A stretch of 64,000 nt of DNA from Pandoraea thiooxydans (GCF_001931675.1 NZ_CP014839.1:1116001-1180000), one strand, 5' to 3'. Counted from the stretch's first letter, positions 49,957 through 58,819 are shown. Numbers and translations are program-made. The notes: generated from the letters alone by a model not told the origin.

Positions 49957-51618
49957 ATGAGTCAAGTAATTGAAGTCAAGGTGCCGGACATCGGCGGGTA
50001 CAACGATGTCCCGGTTATCGAAGTACTGGTGAAGGCGGGCGATCGGGTCGAGGCGGAAACGTCGCTGGTCACGCTGGAATCGGACAAAGCGACCATGGAC
50101 GTACCGAGCCCGTCGGCCGGCGTCGTCAAGGACATCAAGGTCAAGGTTGGCGATACGGTGTCCGAAGGTTCGCTCATCATCATGCTGGAGTCGGCCGACG
50201 GCGCAGCGCCCGCGGCCGTCAACGGCAAGGCGGCCGCCAGCGCGCCGGCCCCGGCCGCGCCCGCGGCGGCAGCCCCGGCCACGCCGACCGCACCGGCGCC
50301 CGCTGGTGGGACGACTGAAGTCAAAGTACCCGATATCGGCGGGTACAACGATGTGCCGATCATCGAAGTCCTGGTCAAGGCCGGCGACAAGGTCGAGGCC
50401 GAGCAATCGCTGATCACGCTCGAGTCCGACAAGGCCACCATGGACGTGCCCAGCCCGTCGGCCGGCGTGGTCAAGGAAGTCAAGGTCAAGGTCGGCGACA
50501 CGGTGTCCGAAGGCAGTGTGATTATCCTGCTCGAAGGCGGTGCCGCACCGGCGCAAACTCAGGCGACAGCGCCGGCCGCGCAACCGGCCGCACCCGCGGC
50601 AGCGGCGCCGCAGGTCGAGGTGCCCAAGGCGCCTGCACCGGCGAAGGCAGCTGAACCCGCCGCACCGCTGGTGCCGCTGGTGCAGGAAGGCGAGCATACG
50701 ATCAGCCACGCCAGCCCGTCGGTGCGCAAATTCGCGCGCGAGCTGGGTGTCGACGTCGCACGCGTGCCGGGCAGCGGTCCGAAAGGACGCATCACGCTGG
50801 ACGACGTGCGCGCGTTCATCAAGCGCGCGATGAGCGGTCAGGGCGCTGCCGTATCGGCTCCTGCAAGTGGAGGAGCGGGCCTGGATTTGCTGCCGTGGCC
50901 GAAAATCGACTTCGCCAAATTCGGTCCGGTCGAACCCAAGCCGCTGTCGCGCATCAAGAAAATATCCGGCGCCAATCTGCATCGCAACTGGGTGATGATT
51001 CCTCACGTCACCAACAACGACAACGCCGATATTACCGATCTCGAAGCGTTCCGCGTCTTGCTGAACAAGGAAAACGAAAAGTCGGGCGTCAAGGTAACGC
51101 TGCTGGCTTTCCTCATCAAGGCGTGCGTGGCCGCGCTGAAGAAGTTTCCGACTTTCAATGCCAGCCTCGATGGCGACAATCTGGTCTACAAGCAATACTT
51201 CAACATTGGCTTTGCCGCCGACACGCCCAACGGGCTGATGGTGCCGGTCATCAAGGATGCCGACAAGAAGGGCATATTCGAGATTGCCCGCGAGACTTCG
51301 GAATTGGCCAAGGCGGCGCGTGACGGCAAGCTCAAGCCCGATCAGATGCAAGGCGGGTGTTTCTCGATATCGTCGCTCGGCGGCATCGGTGGAACCTATT
51401 TCACGCCGATCATCAATGCGCCGGAAGTCGCCATTCTCGGCGTGTGCCGTTCCACCCAGCAGCCGGTGTGGGACGATGCAAAGCAGCAGTTCGTACCGCG
51501 CCTGATATTGCCGTTGTCGCTGTCGTACGATCACCGCGTGATCGATGGCGCGGAAGCGGCGCGCTTCAACACCTATCTGGCGCAACTGTTGCACGACTTC
51601 CGTCGAGCGATGCTCTGA
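49957..51618 (+). CDS. aceF: Pyruvate dehydrogenase E2 (dihydrolipoamide acetyltransferase)
   Basis: Start at the ATG 49957 with GAGGAG upstream (MSQVIEVKVPDIGGY); a frame opening 30 bases earlier is not needed. 553 residues: two nearly identical lipoyl domains with lipoylated Lys44 and Lys159 (both ESDKATMDVPSP), separated by Ala/Pro-rich linkers, then the E1/E3-binding domain (SPSVRKFARELGVDV), and the catalytic acyltransferase core ending in SYDHRVIDGAEAARF with the active-site His. Most E. coli strains have three lipoyl domains here; two is common in Betaproteobacteria, which add one on E3. Confidence 0.97.
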   Translation: MSQVIEVKVPDIGGYNDVPVIEVLVKAGDRVEAETSLVTLESDKATMDVPSPSAGVVKDIKVKVGDTVSEGSLIIMLESADGAAPAAVNGKAAASAPAPAAPAAAAPATPTAPAPAGGTTEVKVPDIGGYNDVPIIEVLVKAGDKVEAEQSLITLESDKATMDVPSPSAGVVKEVKVKVGDTVSEGSVIILLEGGAAPAQTQATAPAAQPAAPAAAAPQVEVPKAPAPAKAAEPAAPLVPLVQEGEHTISHASPSVRKFARELGVDVARVPGSGPKGRITLDDVRAFIKRAMSGQGAAVSAPASGGAGLDLLPWPKIDFAKFGPVEPKPLSRIKKISGANLHRNWVMIPHVTNNDNADITDLEAFRVLLNKENEKSGVKVTLLAFLIKACVAALKKFPTFNASLDGDNLVYKQYFNIGFAADTPNGLMVPVIKDADKKGIFEIARETSELAKAARDGKLKPDQMQGGCFSISSLGGIGGTYFTPIINAPEVAILGVCRSTQQPVWDDAKQQFVPRLILPLSLSYDHRVIDGAEAARFNTYLAQLLHDFRRAML

Positions 51619-51631
51619 CGGCTCGGGGGTT

Positions 51632-51657
51632 CGGGTACTGGCGTGCGCCGGTACCCG
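51632..51657 (+). promoter_or_regulatory. Intercistronic hairpin between aceF and the proteasome-like gene
   Basis: 11-bp stem CGGGTACTGGC/GCCGGTACCCG with one T-G pair and a GTGC loop, 13 bases after the aceF stop. No U-run follows. Confidence 0.55.
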
Positions 51658-51696
51658 GCTCCGATGCCGGGTTTCTGACCTTGCCGGGAAATCGCC

Positions 51697-52287
51697 ATGA
51701 CCACCGTCGTTGTCGTCCGCAAGCACAATGAAATCGCCATTGCGGCGGATTCGCTGGTGACCTTCGGCGAGACGCGGCTGTCGCAGGCCTATGAAGCGAA
51801 TCGCAAGATCTTCCAGATCGGCGACTCGTATATCGGCCTGGCTGGCACCACCGCGCATTTCCCGGTCATGCGCGCCTTGCTCACGGGGCTGGGCGAGGAG
51901 TGCAAGCTGCATTCGCGCGACGACGTTTTTCGTACCTTCTGCAAAGCGCATCAGAAGCTCAAGGAAGAATATTTCCTGAACACCAAGGAAGAAGAGGACG
52001 ACCCGTACGAGTCGTCGCAGATTACTTGCCTGATTGCCAACCCGAGCGGTATTTACGGTGTGTACTCGTACCGCGAGGTGTTTGCCTTCGACCGCTTTTG
52101 GGGCATCGGCTCTGGGCGCAGCTTTGCGCTTGGCGCGATGTATGCGGCCTACGATTCGGCCCCGAATGCGAGTGCCATTGCCGAGCTGGGTGTCAAAGCC
52201 GGGGCGGAATTCGATAAAAGCTCCGGTGGGCCGTTCCAGATTCATGCCTTTCCCATTCCAACGCCAAACGCGACAGGAGACAGCTAA
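51697..52287 (+). CDS. HslV/proteasome-like Ntn hydrolase, probable betaproteobacterial proteasome homologue (BPH)
   Basis: 196 residues. The N-terminus MTTVVVVRKHNEIAIAADS follows the E. coli HslV pattern (TTIVSVRR...GGD) closely: after Met removal there would be an N-terminal Thr nucleophile, an Asp at position 17, and RKIFQI, which lines up with KKLFQI of the archaeal proteasome beta subunit and so gives a Lys at 36. LAGTTAHF matches the Gly-Thr segment of the fold. No propeptide is seen. Often such genes are misannotated as transporters; there are no membrane helices here. It sits in the pdh operon and its stop overlaps the lpdA start (TAATG). Substrate and unfoldase partner are unknown. 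Confidence 0.75.
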   Translation: MTTVVVVRKHNEIAIAADSLVTFGETRLSQAYEANRKIFQIGDSYIGLAGTTAHFPVMRALLTGLGEECKLHSRDDVFRTFCKAHQKLKEEYFLNTKEEEDDPYESSQITCLIANPSGIYGVYSYREVFAFDRFWGIGSGRSFALGAMYAAYDSAPNASAIAELGVKAGAEFDKSSGGPFQIHAFPIPTPNATGDS

Positions 52288-54023
52288 TGAGTCTCATCGA
52301 AGTCAAAGTGCCGGACATCGGCGACTTCAGTGATGTTGATGTAATCGAAGTGCTCATCAAAGTGGGCGATACCATTGCGAAAGAGCAATCGTTGATCACG
52401 CTCGAAACCGACAAGGCCACCATGGAAGTGCCGAGCGAGCAGGCCGGCGTCGTCAAGGAGATGCGCGTCAAGGTCGGCGACAAAGTGAGCCAGGGCACCG
52501 TGATCGCAATGGTCGAAGCGGGTGCCGCCCAGGAGGCCGCACCCGCGCCGGCGCCGAAGCCGCAACCGGCCGCTGCCGCGCCGGCGCCCGCGCAGCATGG
52601 CGGCGGCGCCGACATCGAATGCGACGTGCTGGTGCTCGGCGCCGGCCCCGGCGGGTATTCCGCCGCCTTCCGCTCGGCCGATCTGGGCCGCAACACCGTA
52701 CTGGTCGAACGCTACGCAACGCTGGGTGGTGTGTGCCTGAACGTCGGCTGCATCCCGTCGAAGGCCCTGCTGCACACGGCTGCCGTGACTGACGAGGCAG
52801 CCGCGCTGGCCGCCCACGGCATCACGTTCGGCAAGCCGCAAATCGATCTCGACAAGCTGCGCGCTTTCAAGGACAGCGTGGTCGGCAAGCTCACCGGGGG
52901 TTTGGCCGGCATGGCCAAGGCGCGCAAGGTGCAGGTGGTGCGTGGCGTGGGCGCGTTCCTCGATCCGCATCATCTGGAAGTCGCGCTGGCCGACGGCGGC
53001 AAACAGGTCATCAAATTCCAGCAGGCAATCATCGCCGCCGGCTCGCAGGCGGTGAAGCTGCCGTTCGTACCCGAAGACCCGCGCATTGTCGATTCGACCG
53101 GCGCACTCGAACTGCGCCAGTTGCCGAAGAAAATGCTGGTGATCGGCGGCGGCATCATCGGCCTGGAAATGGCTACCGTCTATAGCACCCTCGGCGCCGA
53201 GATCGACGTGGTGGAAATGCTCGACGGGCTGATGCAGGGCGCCGATCGCGATCTGGTCAAGGTGTGGGAAAAGTTCAACGCGAAACGCTTCGGCAAGGTC
53301 ATGCTCAAGACCAAAACCGTCGCGGTGGAAGCAAAGTCCGACGGCATCTACGTGAAGTTCGAGGGCGAAGCCGCACCCGCCGAGGCGCAGCGTTACGACT
53401 TGGTGCTGGTGGCGGTGGGGCGCAGCCCGAACGGCAACAAGATCGGCGCCGACAAGGCGGGTGTAGCGGTCAGCGAGCGCGGATTCATTGCCGTCGACAA
53501 GCAAATGCGCACCAACGTGCCGCATATTTTTGCGATCGGCGACATCGTCGGCCAACCGATGCTGGCGCACAAGGCGGTGCACGAGGCCCACGTGGCGGCC
53601 GAAGCCGCCGCCGGCGAGAAGTCCTATTTCGATGCGCTGCAAATTCCGTCGGTGGCCTACACCGATCCCGAGGTGGCCTGGGCAGGCAAGACAGAAGAGC
53701 AGTGCAAGGCCGAGGGTATCAAATATGGCAAGGCCGTGTTCCCGTGGGCGGCTTCCGGCCGCGCGATCGCCAATGGCCGCGACGAGGGTTTCACCAAGCT
53801 GCTGTTCGATGAACAGACCCATCGCCTGATCGGCGGCGGCATCGTCGGCACGCATGCCGGCGACCTGATCGGGGAGTTGTGTCTGGCGGTCGAAATGGGA
53901 GCCGACCCGGTCGACATCGGCAAGACGATTCATCCGCATCCGACACTGACCGAGTCGATCGGCATGGCGGCGGAAATTTTCGAAGGCGTTTGCACGGACG
54001 TGCCGCCGCCGCGCAAGAAATAA
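52287..54023 (+). CDS. lpdA: Dihydrolipoyl dehydrogenase (E3) with N-terminal lipoyl domain
   Basis: 578 residues, about 100 longer than ordinary E3 because of an N-terminal lipoyl domain with Lys43 (ETDKATMEVPS) and an Ala/Pro linker. Then the FAD site (VLVLGAGPGGYSAA), redox cysteines Cys150 and Cys155 (GGVCLNVGCIPSK), the NAD site (VIGGGIIGLEMATV) and the C-terminal His-Glu pair (HPHPTLTE). Reoxidises the dihydrolipoyl arm of E2 with NAD+. Starts on the stop codon of the proteasome-like gene. Confidence 0.97.
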   Translation: MSLIEVKVPDIGDFSDVDVIEVLIKVGDTIAKEQSLITLETDKATMEVPSEQAGVVKEMRVKVGDKVSQGTVIAMVEAGAAQEAAPAPAPKPQPAAAAPAPAQHGGGADIECDVLVLGAGPGGYSAAFRSADLGRNTVLVERYATLGGVCLNVGCIPSKALLHTAAVTDEAAALAAHGITFGKPQIDLDKLRAFKDSVVGKLTGGLAGMAKARKVQVVRGVGAFLDPHHLEVALADGGKQVIKFQQAIIAAGSQAVKLPFVPEDPRIVDSTGALELRQLPKKMLVIGGGIIGLEMATVYSTLGAEIDVVEMLDGLMQGADRDLVKVWEKFNAKRFGKVMLKTKTVAVEAKSDGIYVKFEGEAAPAEAQRYDLVLVAVGRSPNGNKIGADKAGVAVSERGFIAVDKQMRTNVPHIFAIGDIVGQPMLAHKAVHEAHVAAEAAAGEKSYFDALQIPSVAYTDPEVAWAGKTEEQCKAEGIKYGKAVFPWAASGRAIANGRDEGFTKLLFDEQTHRLIGGGIVGTHAGDLIGELCLAVEMGADPVDIGKTIHPHPTLTESIGMAAEIFEGVCTDVPPPRKK

Positions 54024-54361
54024 TCGAAGCTGCTCACCGCTCCCAGGGGCGGTATGATGGCCCGCATTGCTGCCCGGCATTGCGGGCCTTTGCATTTCAT
54101 ATTCGTATCGCTGGCGTCATCGGCGAGAGCACCTGGGACCGCGGGGCCTGCCCGTGCTGCCCGGCCGCCGAAGACTCATCTGAGTTCGACTGCGTATGAA
54201 GTGAAGGGGTGCCGAGACAATTCTGATGTCGGAGCATGTCCGGAGTTTGCATAATCGTCATGCCGATCGGGTTCCCTAGACGTGTCAACGGCAGGTCGAT
54301 GGCGCTATGCCGGCCTGTTGGGCGAAAGAATGTTGCCCGATCCCTCCCAACGACTCGCGCT

Positions 54362-54395
54362 GGCTGCGCGTGGCATACGCGTGCCACGCGCGGCC
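54362..54395. other. Strong 14-bp hairpin in the lpdA-phaP gap
   Basis: GGCTGCGCGTGGCA pairs with TGCCACGCGCGGCC (one G-T pair) around a 6-base loop. AATTT follows, too short for a clear terminator. Unknown role. Confidence 0.6.
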
Positions 54396-54687
54396 AATTT
54401 CCCAATGACGCATGACATGACAAGGATGACCAGAACAACGACCGCGGCGCAGTCGATGAGCGGTTCAGGTAAGGGGCTTTATCAAGCCTGATTCGTGGGC
54501 TCTCGCGCCTCGAAGCCCGGCAGCGAGTTAAGAATGTTCTTTGGCTTTCGGCCGAAATATGGGATCGGTCCCAAACATCAGACTCAGATGGGAAGAGGTG
54601 CCCGTGGGGTGATCGAATCGGCGCACAGGCGCGACGAGGGCCGGTGGGATGGGGCGATGTCCGGCTTCAATGGGTGACGGCGGGCAT

Positions 54688-54713
54688 AAAAAAACCCAGC
54701 AATGTGCCGGGTT
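54688..54713 (-). terminator. Terminator of the phasin gene
   Basis: On the minus strand: AACCCGGC, a loop of about 5 bases, GCTGGGTT, then T7. It ends about 90 bases after the phasin stop. Confidence 0.75.
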
Positions 54714-54801
54714 CAAAGGTACCTGTGAGGTACCGAGGAGACAACTCTAACTGGCGCCTAGATATAGACGCGCAGCGTAAATTCAAGGGCGCGTGCGCCG
54801 T

Positions 54802-55359
54802 TTATTTCTTGGCAGCGCGCGAAGAAGCTTGTTGAGCTGCCTTGGTGGCCACGTTGGTGGCTGCCGCGAAATTGGTTTCAGCCAGTTCGACGGCTTGCTT
54901 GGTCGCTTTGTGAACGCTGTCATAGGCGCTGTTGGCGGCACTGATGGCGGACTTCACGACGGCCACGGCGGATTCGGAACCGGCGGGTGCATTCTTGGCG
55001 ATATTGTCGACCATCGATTGCAGCTTCTGCGAGTTCTCGGCGAGCTGCGATTCAGCGACTTTGCTGAATTCGGCTTGAGTGTTCGAGGCGATTTCGTACA
55101 GATGACGGCCATAGGCAAGAACCTTCTCGGCAGCCGGTTGCACCAGATTTGCCTGCAGGGCCAGGAATTCTTGCGGGTCTTTGGCCGTCAGCGCCTTCTG
55201 TGCGTTGCTCGCACCTTCTTCCAGCGTCGTCTTGACGACCTGCAAATTCAGTTCGACCAGCTTTTCAATGCCTTCGAAGGCTTTGTTGGTCAGACCAAAC
55301 AGGGTTTCGAGGTTGGCTTTGTGAGCCGAGGCCAGTTGTTCCGGGGTCAAAAATGACAT
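54802..55359 (-). CDS. phaP: Phasin family protein (PHA granule coat)
   Basis: Start at the ATG 55359 with AGGAGA upstream ([20 protein letters not shown]); the frame stays open 53 codons up but that part is not protein-like. 185 residues, almost wholly helical, with the phasin_2 pattern [20 protein letters not shown] and an Ala/Lys-rich tail ([12 protein letters not shown]). Phasins coat polyhydroxyalkanoate granules and set their size and number. No other pha gene is in the window. Its promoter region has a TGC-rich palindrome. Confidence 0.92.
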   Translation of the reverse strand: MSFLTPEQLASAHKANLETLFGLTNKAFEGIEKLVELNLQVVKTTLEEGASNAQKALTAKDPQEFLALQANLVQPAAEKVLAYGRHLYEIASNTQAEFSKVAESQLAENSQKLQSMVDNIAKNAPAGSESAVAVVKSAISAANSAYDSVHKATKQAVELAETNFAAATNVATKAAQQASSRAAKK

Positions 55360-55468
55360 TGCTTTCTCCTGAGGCAGAAAAATTGTGTCCCACTCCGTGT
55401 TTGCTGGTCTTTGGTTTTCACTTAAGGGTGAAAACACGGTTCGGGTCATCTCGCTGTGTACCGCATTG

Positions 55469-55479
55469 GTGCAGTGCAC
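55469..55479. promoter_or_regulatory. TGC-rich palindrome at the phaP start site
   Basis: GTGCA-G-TGCAC, just downstream of the candidate -10 box and near further TGCA blocks (55482-55486). PHA regulators of the PhaR type bind TGC-rich sites upstream of phasin genes in related bacteria. Confidence 0.4.
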
Positions 55480-55486
55480 AAATGCA

Positions 55487-55514
55487 AGTTTATAGCAAAG
55501 ATTCCTGATGTCAA
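55487..55514 (-). promoter_or_regulatory. Candidate phaP promoter
   Basis: On the minus strand: a perfect TTGACA at 55514-55509, 16-base spacer and TAAACT at 55492-55487. TATAAA two bases earlier is an alternative -10 but gives a short 14-base spacer. Confidence 0.5.
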
Positions 55515-55780
55515 GCATTTTTTGTGCAGAGCAACATTAATGAAAATTCATTAAGAATCAGCCAATTGCACTGCAGTTCGCATAGCTCCAACGGCGACCG
55601 TGCACCTTTTCGTGGCATGCCGTTCCGTGCCCCTTGGGATACTGATGGTGCACGACGGTGATAACATCGCAAACGGGCTGTTTATCGCCATGGGCCGCGG
55701 CATTTCGATAAGCGCCCCTGAAACGTGCCTCGCCTGGAAAATTCCCCATCGGCGCGTCAAAAATTCCAATGCTTTGACCA

Positions 55781-56494
55781 ATGACCACTATGACTCAAAT
55801 GCCTACGCCAGAGATGACCCGTATCGTGGATGACGCATTGCGCTCGCGTCGCAGTGTTCGGGCTTTTTTGCCGACACCTGTGCCGCGCGAGACGATCATG
55901 GAAATTCTCGAGCTCGCGAGCCGGGCGCCATCCGGCAGCAATATCCAGCCGTGGCGGGTGACGGTGCTCGAGGGAGCGGCCAAGGACGCGTTGGTCGAGC
56001 GTCTGCAGGCAGCGCACGACGACCCCGAGGTCAGCCGCAGCCACGTCGAGGAATACGCCTACTACCCGCGCCAATGGGTCGAGCCCTACCAGGCGCGGCG
56101 GCGCAAGATCGGCTGGGACTTATACGGATTGCTCGGCATCGGCAAAGCCGACAAACTTCAGATGCATCGCCAGCATGGGCGCAATTACCGCTTCTTCGAT
56201 GCGCCGGTCGGCATGATTTTTACGATCGATCGCGTGCTGGAGCAGGGCAGCTGGCTCGATTACGGCATGTTTTTGCAGAATCTGATGATCGCGGCCCGCG
56301 CTCGTGGGCTCGACACCTGTCCCCAAGCGGCCTTTACCCAATTTCACCGCATCATCGCCGAATATCTGGCGCTGCCGCCGGAGCAAATGGTCGTGTGCGG
56401 GATGTCGCTGGGCTATGAAGACAAAACCGCGGTGGAAAACCAATTGGCGACCGAACGGGAGCCGCTGGCCGGCTGGGTCAAGTTCATGGCGTGA
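55781..56494 (+). CDS. Nitroreductase family protein
   Basis: 237 residues. FMN-binding RRSVRAF near residue 23 and ASRAPSGSNIQPWRV at about 46-60, the C-terminal GMSLGYED and the dimer-forming middle are typical of NfsB/NfnB-like flavoproteins, which reduce nitro compounds or quinones with NAD(P)H. The physiological substrate is unknown. In-frame ATGs at codons 4 and 7 could be the true start. Stands alone between the phasin and the PBP7 gene. Confidence 0.88.
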   Translation: MTTMTQMPTPEMTRIVDDALRSRRSVRAFLPTPVPRETIMEILELASRAPSGSNIQPWRVTVLEGAAKDALVERLQAAHDDPEVSRSHVEEYAYYPRQWVEPYQARRRKIGWDLYGLLGIGKADKLQMHRQHGRNYRFFDAPVGMIFTIDRVLEQGSWLDYGMFLQNLMIAARARGLDTCPQAAFTQFHRIIAEYLALPPEQMVVCGMSLGYEDKTAVENQLATEREPLAGWVKFMA

Positions 56495-56668
56495 CCGGAT
56501 GTGGCATTCTGTGGCGGAAATGGCGTTATGACCGGTTGCCATGGGGCTTTACACAAAATTTCTAGAGGCGGGTTTAAGTATTGAACCTAAGTATTTCATA
56601 TTGCTTATTTTTTCGACATTAACTAAACTTTCGAACAAAGTATCGCCGCCAACCCAACGCCGCTAAAA

Positions 56669-57859
56669 ATGTTTTCATCCGACCTGTTCCCTCGTTTGTG
56701 CCGTCGCGCTCTGTGGGGGGCTGCCATGGTGGCGGCCGCGCTCACCGCCGGCACTGCGGCATATGCCCGGCCTGCCGCATGTACGAGCAAGCATTCCCGC
56801 TTGAGCCCTGCCGAAAAGCGGGCCTGCCTGCATCACACCTCCGTCAAGCAATCGACGCTCAAGCGGCATCGCGTCGAGCGCACCTTGTCGAGCCACAAAA
56901 CCGTCGTGAAGCGCGTCGCTGTCAAGCGGGTCGTCTATCGCGGCGGGCGACGCCATGTCGTCACCAGCTACCGCAAGGTCAATTTCCGCCCGCAACATCT
57001 CTCGCCGGGCCGCGCTTATGGCCTGCACGACGGACTTCCGCAAGCCCTTGCCTTGCGCTCGCAGGAAGCACTGGTGGTCGACGAGAACACCTCGGAAGTG
57101 CTGTATGACAAGCAGTCGTCGGTGGTGCGGCCCATCGCATCGATCTCCAAGCTGATGACGGCGATGGTGTCGCTCGACGCGCACATTCCGCTCACCCAGA
57201 CGATGGAGGTCACGGCTGATGACCGTGATTACGAAAAGGGCACGGGCTCGCGCCTGTCGGTCGGGTCGCGCCTGAATCGCGCCGATATGCTGCACATTGC
57301 CTTGATGGCTTCTGAAAACCGTGCGGCGGCCGCCCTGAGTCGTTACTATCCTGGAGGGCGCCCGGCTTTTATCGCGGCGATGAACCGCAAGGCGCGTGAA
57401 CTGGGGATGAACGATACCCATTTCAACGACCCGACCGGTCTGTCGAGCCAGAATGTGTCGAGTGCTCGCGATCTGGTCAAGATGATCAAGGCCGCATATC
57501 AGTATCCGCTGATTCGCCAGTTCTCGACCGACAAGAGCTACGACGTCGACACCGGCAAGAGAAATCTTCACTACGTCAGCACCGATCATCTGGTCGGACA
57601 TCCGGGCTGGCAGATCGGCCTGCAGAAAACAGGCTTCATCAATGAGGCCGGGCAGTGCCTGGTGATGCAGGCGGTCGTGCACGGTCGGCCGGTCATCATT
57701 GTCCTGCTCGACTCGATCGGCCGGTATTCGCGTTTTGCCGACGCGGCGCGGGTTCGCCAATGGCTGCTTGACGGCGGCGGTAGTGCCGCGTTGCGTACGG
57801 CCGGCGATCAGCCGGCCGCTCCGAGCACTCAGGTGGCCAATGTGCAGCGCGCGCTATAA
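56669..57859 (+). CDS. pbpG: D-alanyl-D-alanine endopeptidase, PBP7-type
   Basis: 396 residues. An N-terminal signal peptide (RALWGAAMVAAALTAGTAAYA) leads to the periplasm. A basic Lys/Arg/His-rich segment of about 75 residues follows. The penicillin-binding active site has S158-I-S-K161, S215-E-N217 and K320-T-G322. It cleaves D,D cross-links in peptidoglycan. The ATG lies in an A/T-rich region (56575-56640) that probably holds the promoter. Confidence 0.92.
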   Translation: MFSSDLFPRLCRRALWGAAMVAAALTAGTAAYARPAACTSKHSRLSPAEKRACLHHTSVKQSTLKRHRVERTLSSHKTVVKRVAVKRVVYRGGRRHVVTSYRKVNFRPQHLSPGRAYGLHDGLPQALALRSQEALVVDENTSEVLYDKQSSVVRPIASISKLMTAMVSLDAHIPLTQTMEVTADDRDYEKGTGSRLSVGSRLNRADMLHIALMASENRAAAALSRYYPGGRPAFIAAMNRKARELGMNDTHFNDPTGLSSQNVSSARDLVKMIKAAYQYPLIRQFSTDKSYDVDTGKRNLHYVSTDHLVGHPGWQIGLQKTGFINEAGQCLVMQAVVHGRPVIIVLLDSIGRYSRFADAARVRQWLLDGGGSAALRTAGDQPAAPSTQVANVQRAL

Positions 57860-57884
57860 GTCAGCGCGACGGATCAGATGTAAT

Positions 57885-57916
57885 AAAAAACGCTCCGCAG
57901 GGAGCGTTTTTTATTT
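57885..57916. terminator. Bidirectional terminator between pbpG and the IclR gene
   Basis: AAAAAACGCTCC-GCAG-GGAGCGTTTTTT, a perfect 12-bp stem with T-run on one side and A-run on the other, so it serves both convergent genes. Confidence 0.92.
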
Positions 57917-57967
57917 TCCGTGAGATAAAAGTTTTGCGCGGGCGGCAGGGGGATTCCAAGCCGGCAG

Positions 57968-58819
57968 TTACTCGCTGGCCTGGGCGGCTGCCGCCGTTCG
58001 CAAGGCGCCGCCCGCGAAATCGGCTGTTGTCTGCGCGCCATCGGCGGCGGGACGCTTGAAGCCCAGCGCCTGCGAGATCTGTACGGCGGTTTCGTTGAGA
58101 CTGGCCAGCCACGCGTCCTGCATGCGATCGGCCGGTGCCGACAGCGACAGGCCGGCGACGAGCTTGCCGCCATCGTCGTAAATCCCGGCAGCGATACAGC
58201 GCACGCCCAATTCGAGCTCTTCATTGTCGCGCGCATAGCCATGGCTGCGTACCGAATTGAGTTCGCGCTCGAGCTTGCCCAGATCGGTGATGCTGTTGCT
58301 GGTGTGACCCGACAGCCCGGTGCGCGTGGCATAGGCGCGCACCCTCGCGGTTTCGTCGGCTGCCAGAAACAGCTTGCCCACGGAGGTCAAGTGCAGCGGC
58401 GCGTGACCGCCAATGGCCCGCACCACCTGCATGCCCGAGCGCTCGCTGTAAGCGCGCTCGACGTAGACGATTTCATCGCCCTGCCGTACCGAGAGGTTGA
58501 CCGTTTGGCCGGTCAACCGGTGCAGGCCGCGCATCGGCTGCAGTGCGGCGTCGCGCACCGACAGCCGCTCCTTGACCAAATTGCCCAGCTCCAGCAGACG
58601 CATGCCAAGCCGGTAAGTGCCGGGGTCGGAGCGATCGACGAAGCGGCAAGTCACCATATCGTTGAGGATCCGATGCGCGGTCGACGGGTGCAGCTCGGTC
58701 GCCAGGGCCAGTTCTTTGAGACTGACGGGATCCGCATGCGAGGCAAGCGCATCGAGCAGCCGCATCATGCGTTCGATAACTTGAATGGACGTACGGGATT
58801 CTTGACTGGCGTCTTTCAT
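57968..58819 (-). CDS. IclR family transcriptional regulator
   Basis: 283 residues: an N-terminal winged helix (PVSLKELALATELHPSTAHRIL, about 35-57) and the C-terminal effector-binding GAF-like domain (VYVERAYSERSGMQVVRAIGG; GVRCIAAGIYDDGGKLVAGLSL). Divergent from lutA-lutB with a palindrome in the shared gap, so it may control the lactate genes and itself. The effector is not known. Confidence 0.93.
   Translation of the reverse strand: MKDASQESRTSIQVIERMMRLLDALASHADPVSLKELALATELHPSTAHRILNDMVTCRFVDRSDPGTYRLGMRLLELGNLVKERLSVRDAALQPMRGLHRLTGQTVNLSVRQGDEIVYVERAYSERSGMQVVRAIGGHAPLHLTSVGKLFLAADETARVRAYATRTGLSGHTSNSITDLGKLERELNSVRSHGYARDNEELELGVRCIAAGIYDDGGKLVAGLSLSAPADRMQDAWLASLNETAVQISQALGFKRPAADGAQTTADFAGGALRTAAAAQASE

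Larger units (their letters stand above)
54024..54801. other. Long gap between lpdA and the phasin gene
   Basis: 778 bases in which I find no believable gene: the short frames on both strands have no family look and no ribosome binding sites. At 54059-54088 a GC stem (GGCCCGCA/TGCGGGCC) followed by TTT may end the lpdA transcript. At 54362-54395 there is a strong 14-bp hairpin. The phasin terminator lies at 54688-54713, and a GGTACC self-complementary pair follows it. Confidence 0.5.
55360..55780. other. Gap between phaP and the nitroreductase gene
   Basis: 421 bases holding the phaP promoter and palindrome (55469-55514). The rest shows short open frames on both strands with no family look. 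I see no clear promoter for the nitroreductase. Confidence 0.5.

Noticed and set aside
49957-50550. Repeated DNA in aceF as a possible duplication artefact
   Set aside because: The two copies are the two lipoyl domains, normal for E2; the linkers differ.
49951-52245. 764-codon frame antisense to aceF
   Set aside because: Shadow of the Ala/Pro-rich linkers and lipoyl domains; no recognisable protein.
54097-54438. 113-codon minus-strand frame in the lpdA-phaP gap
   Set aside because: No family likeness, no ribosome binding site, and it runs through the 14-bp hairpin.
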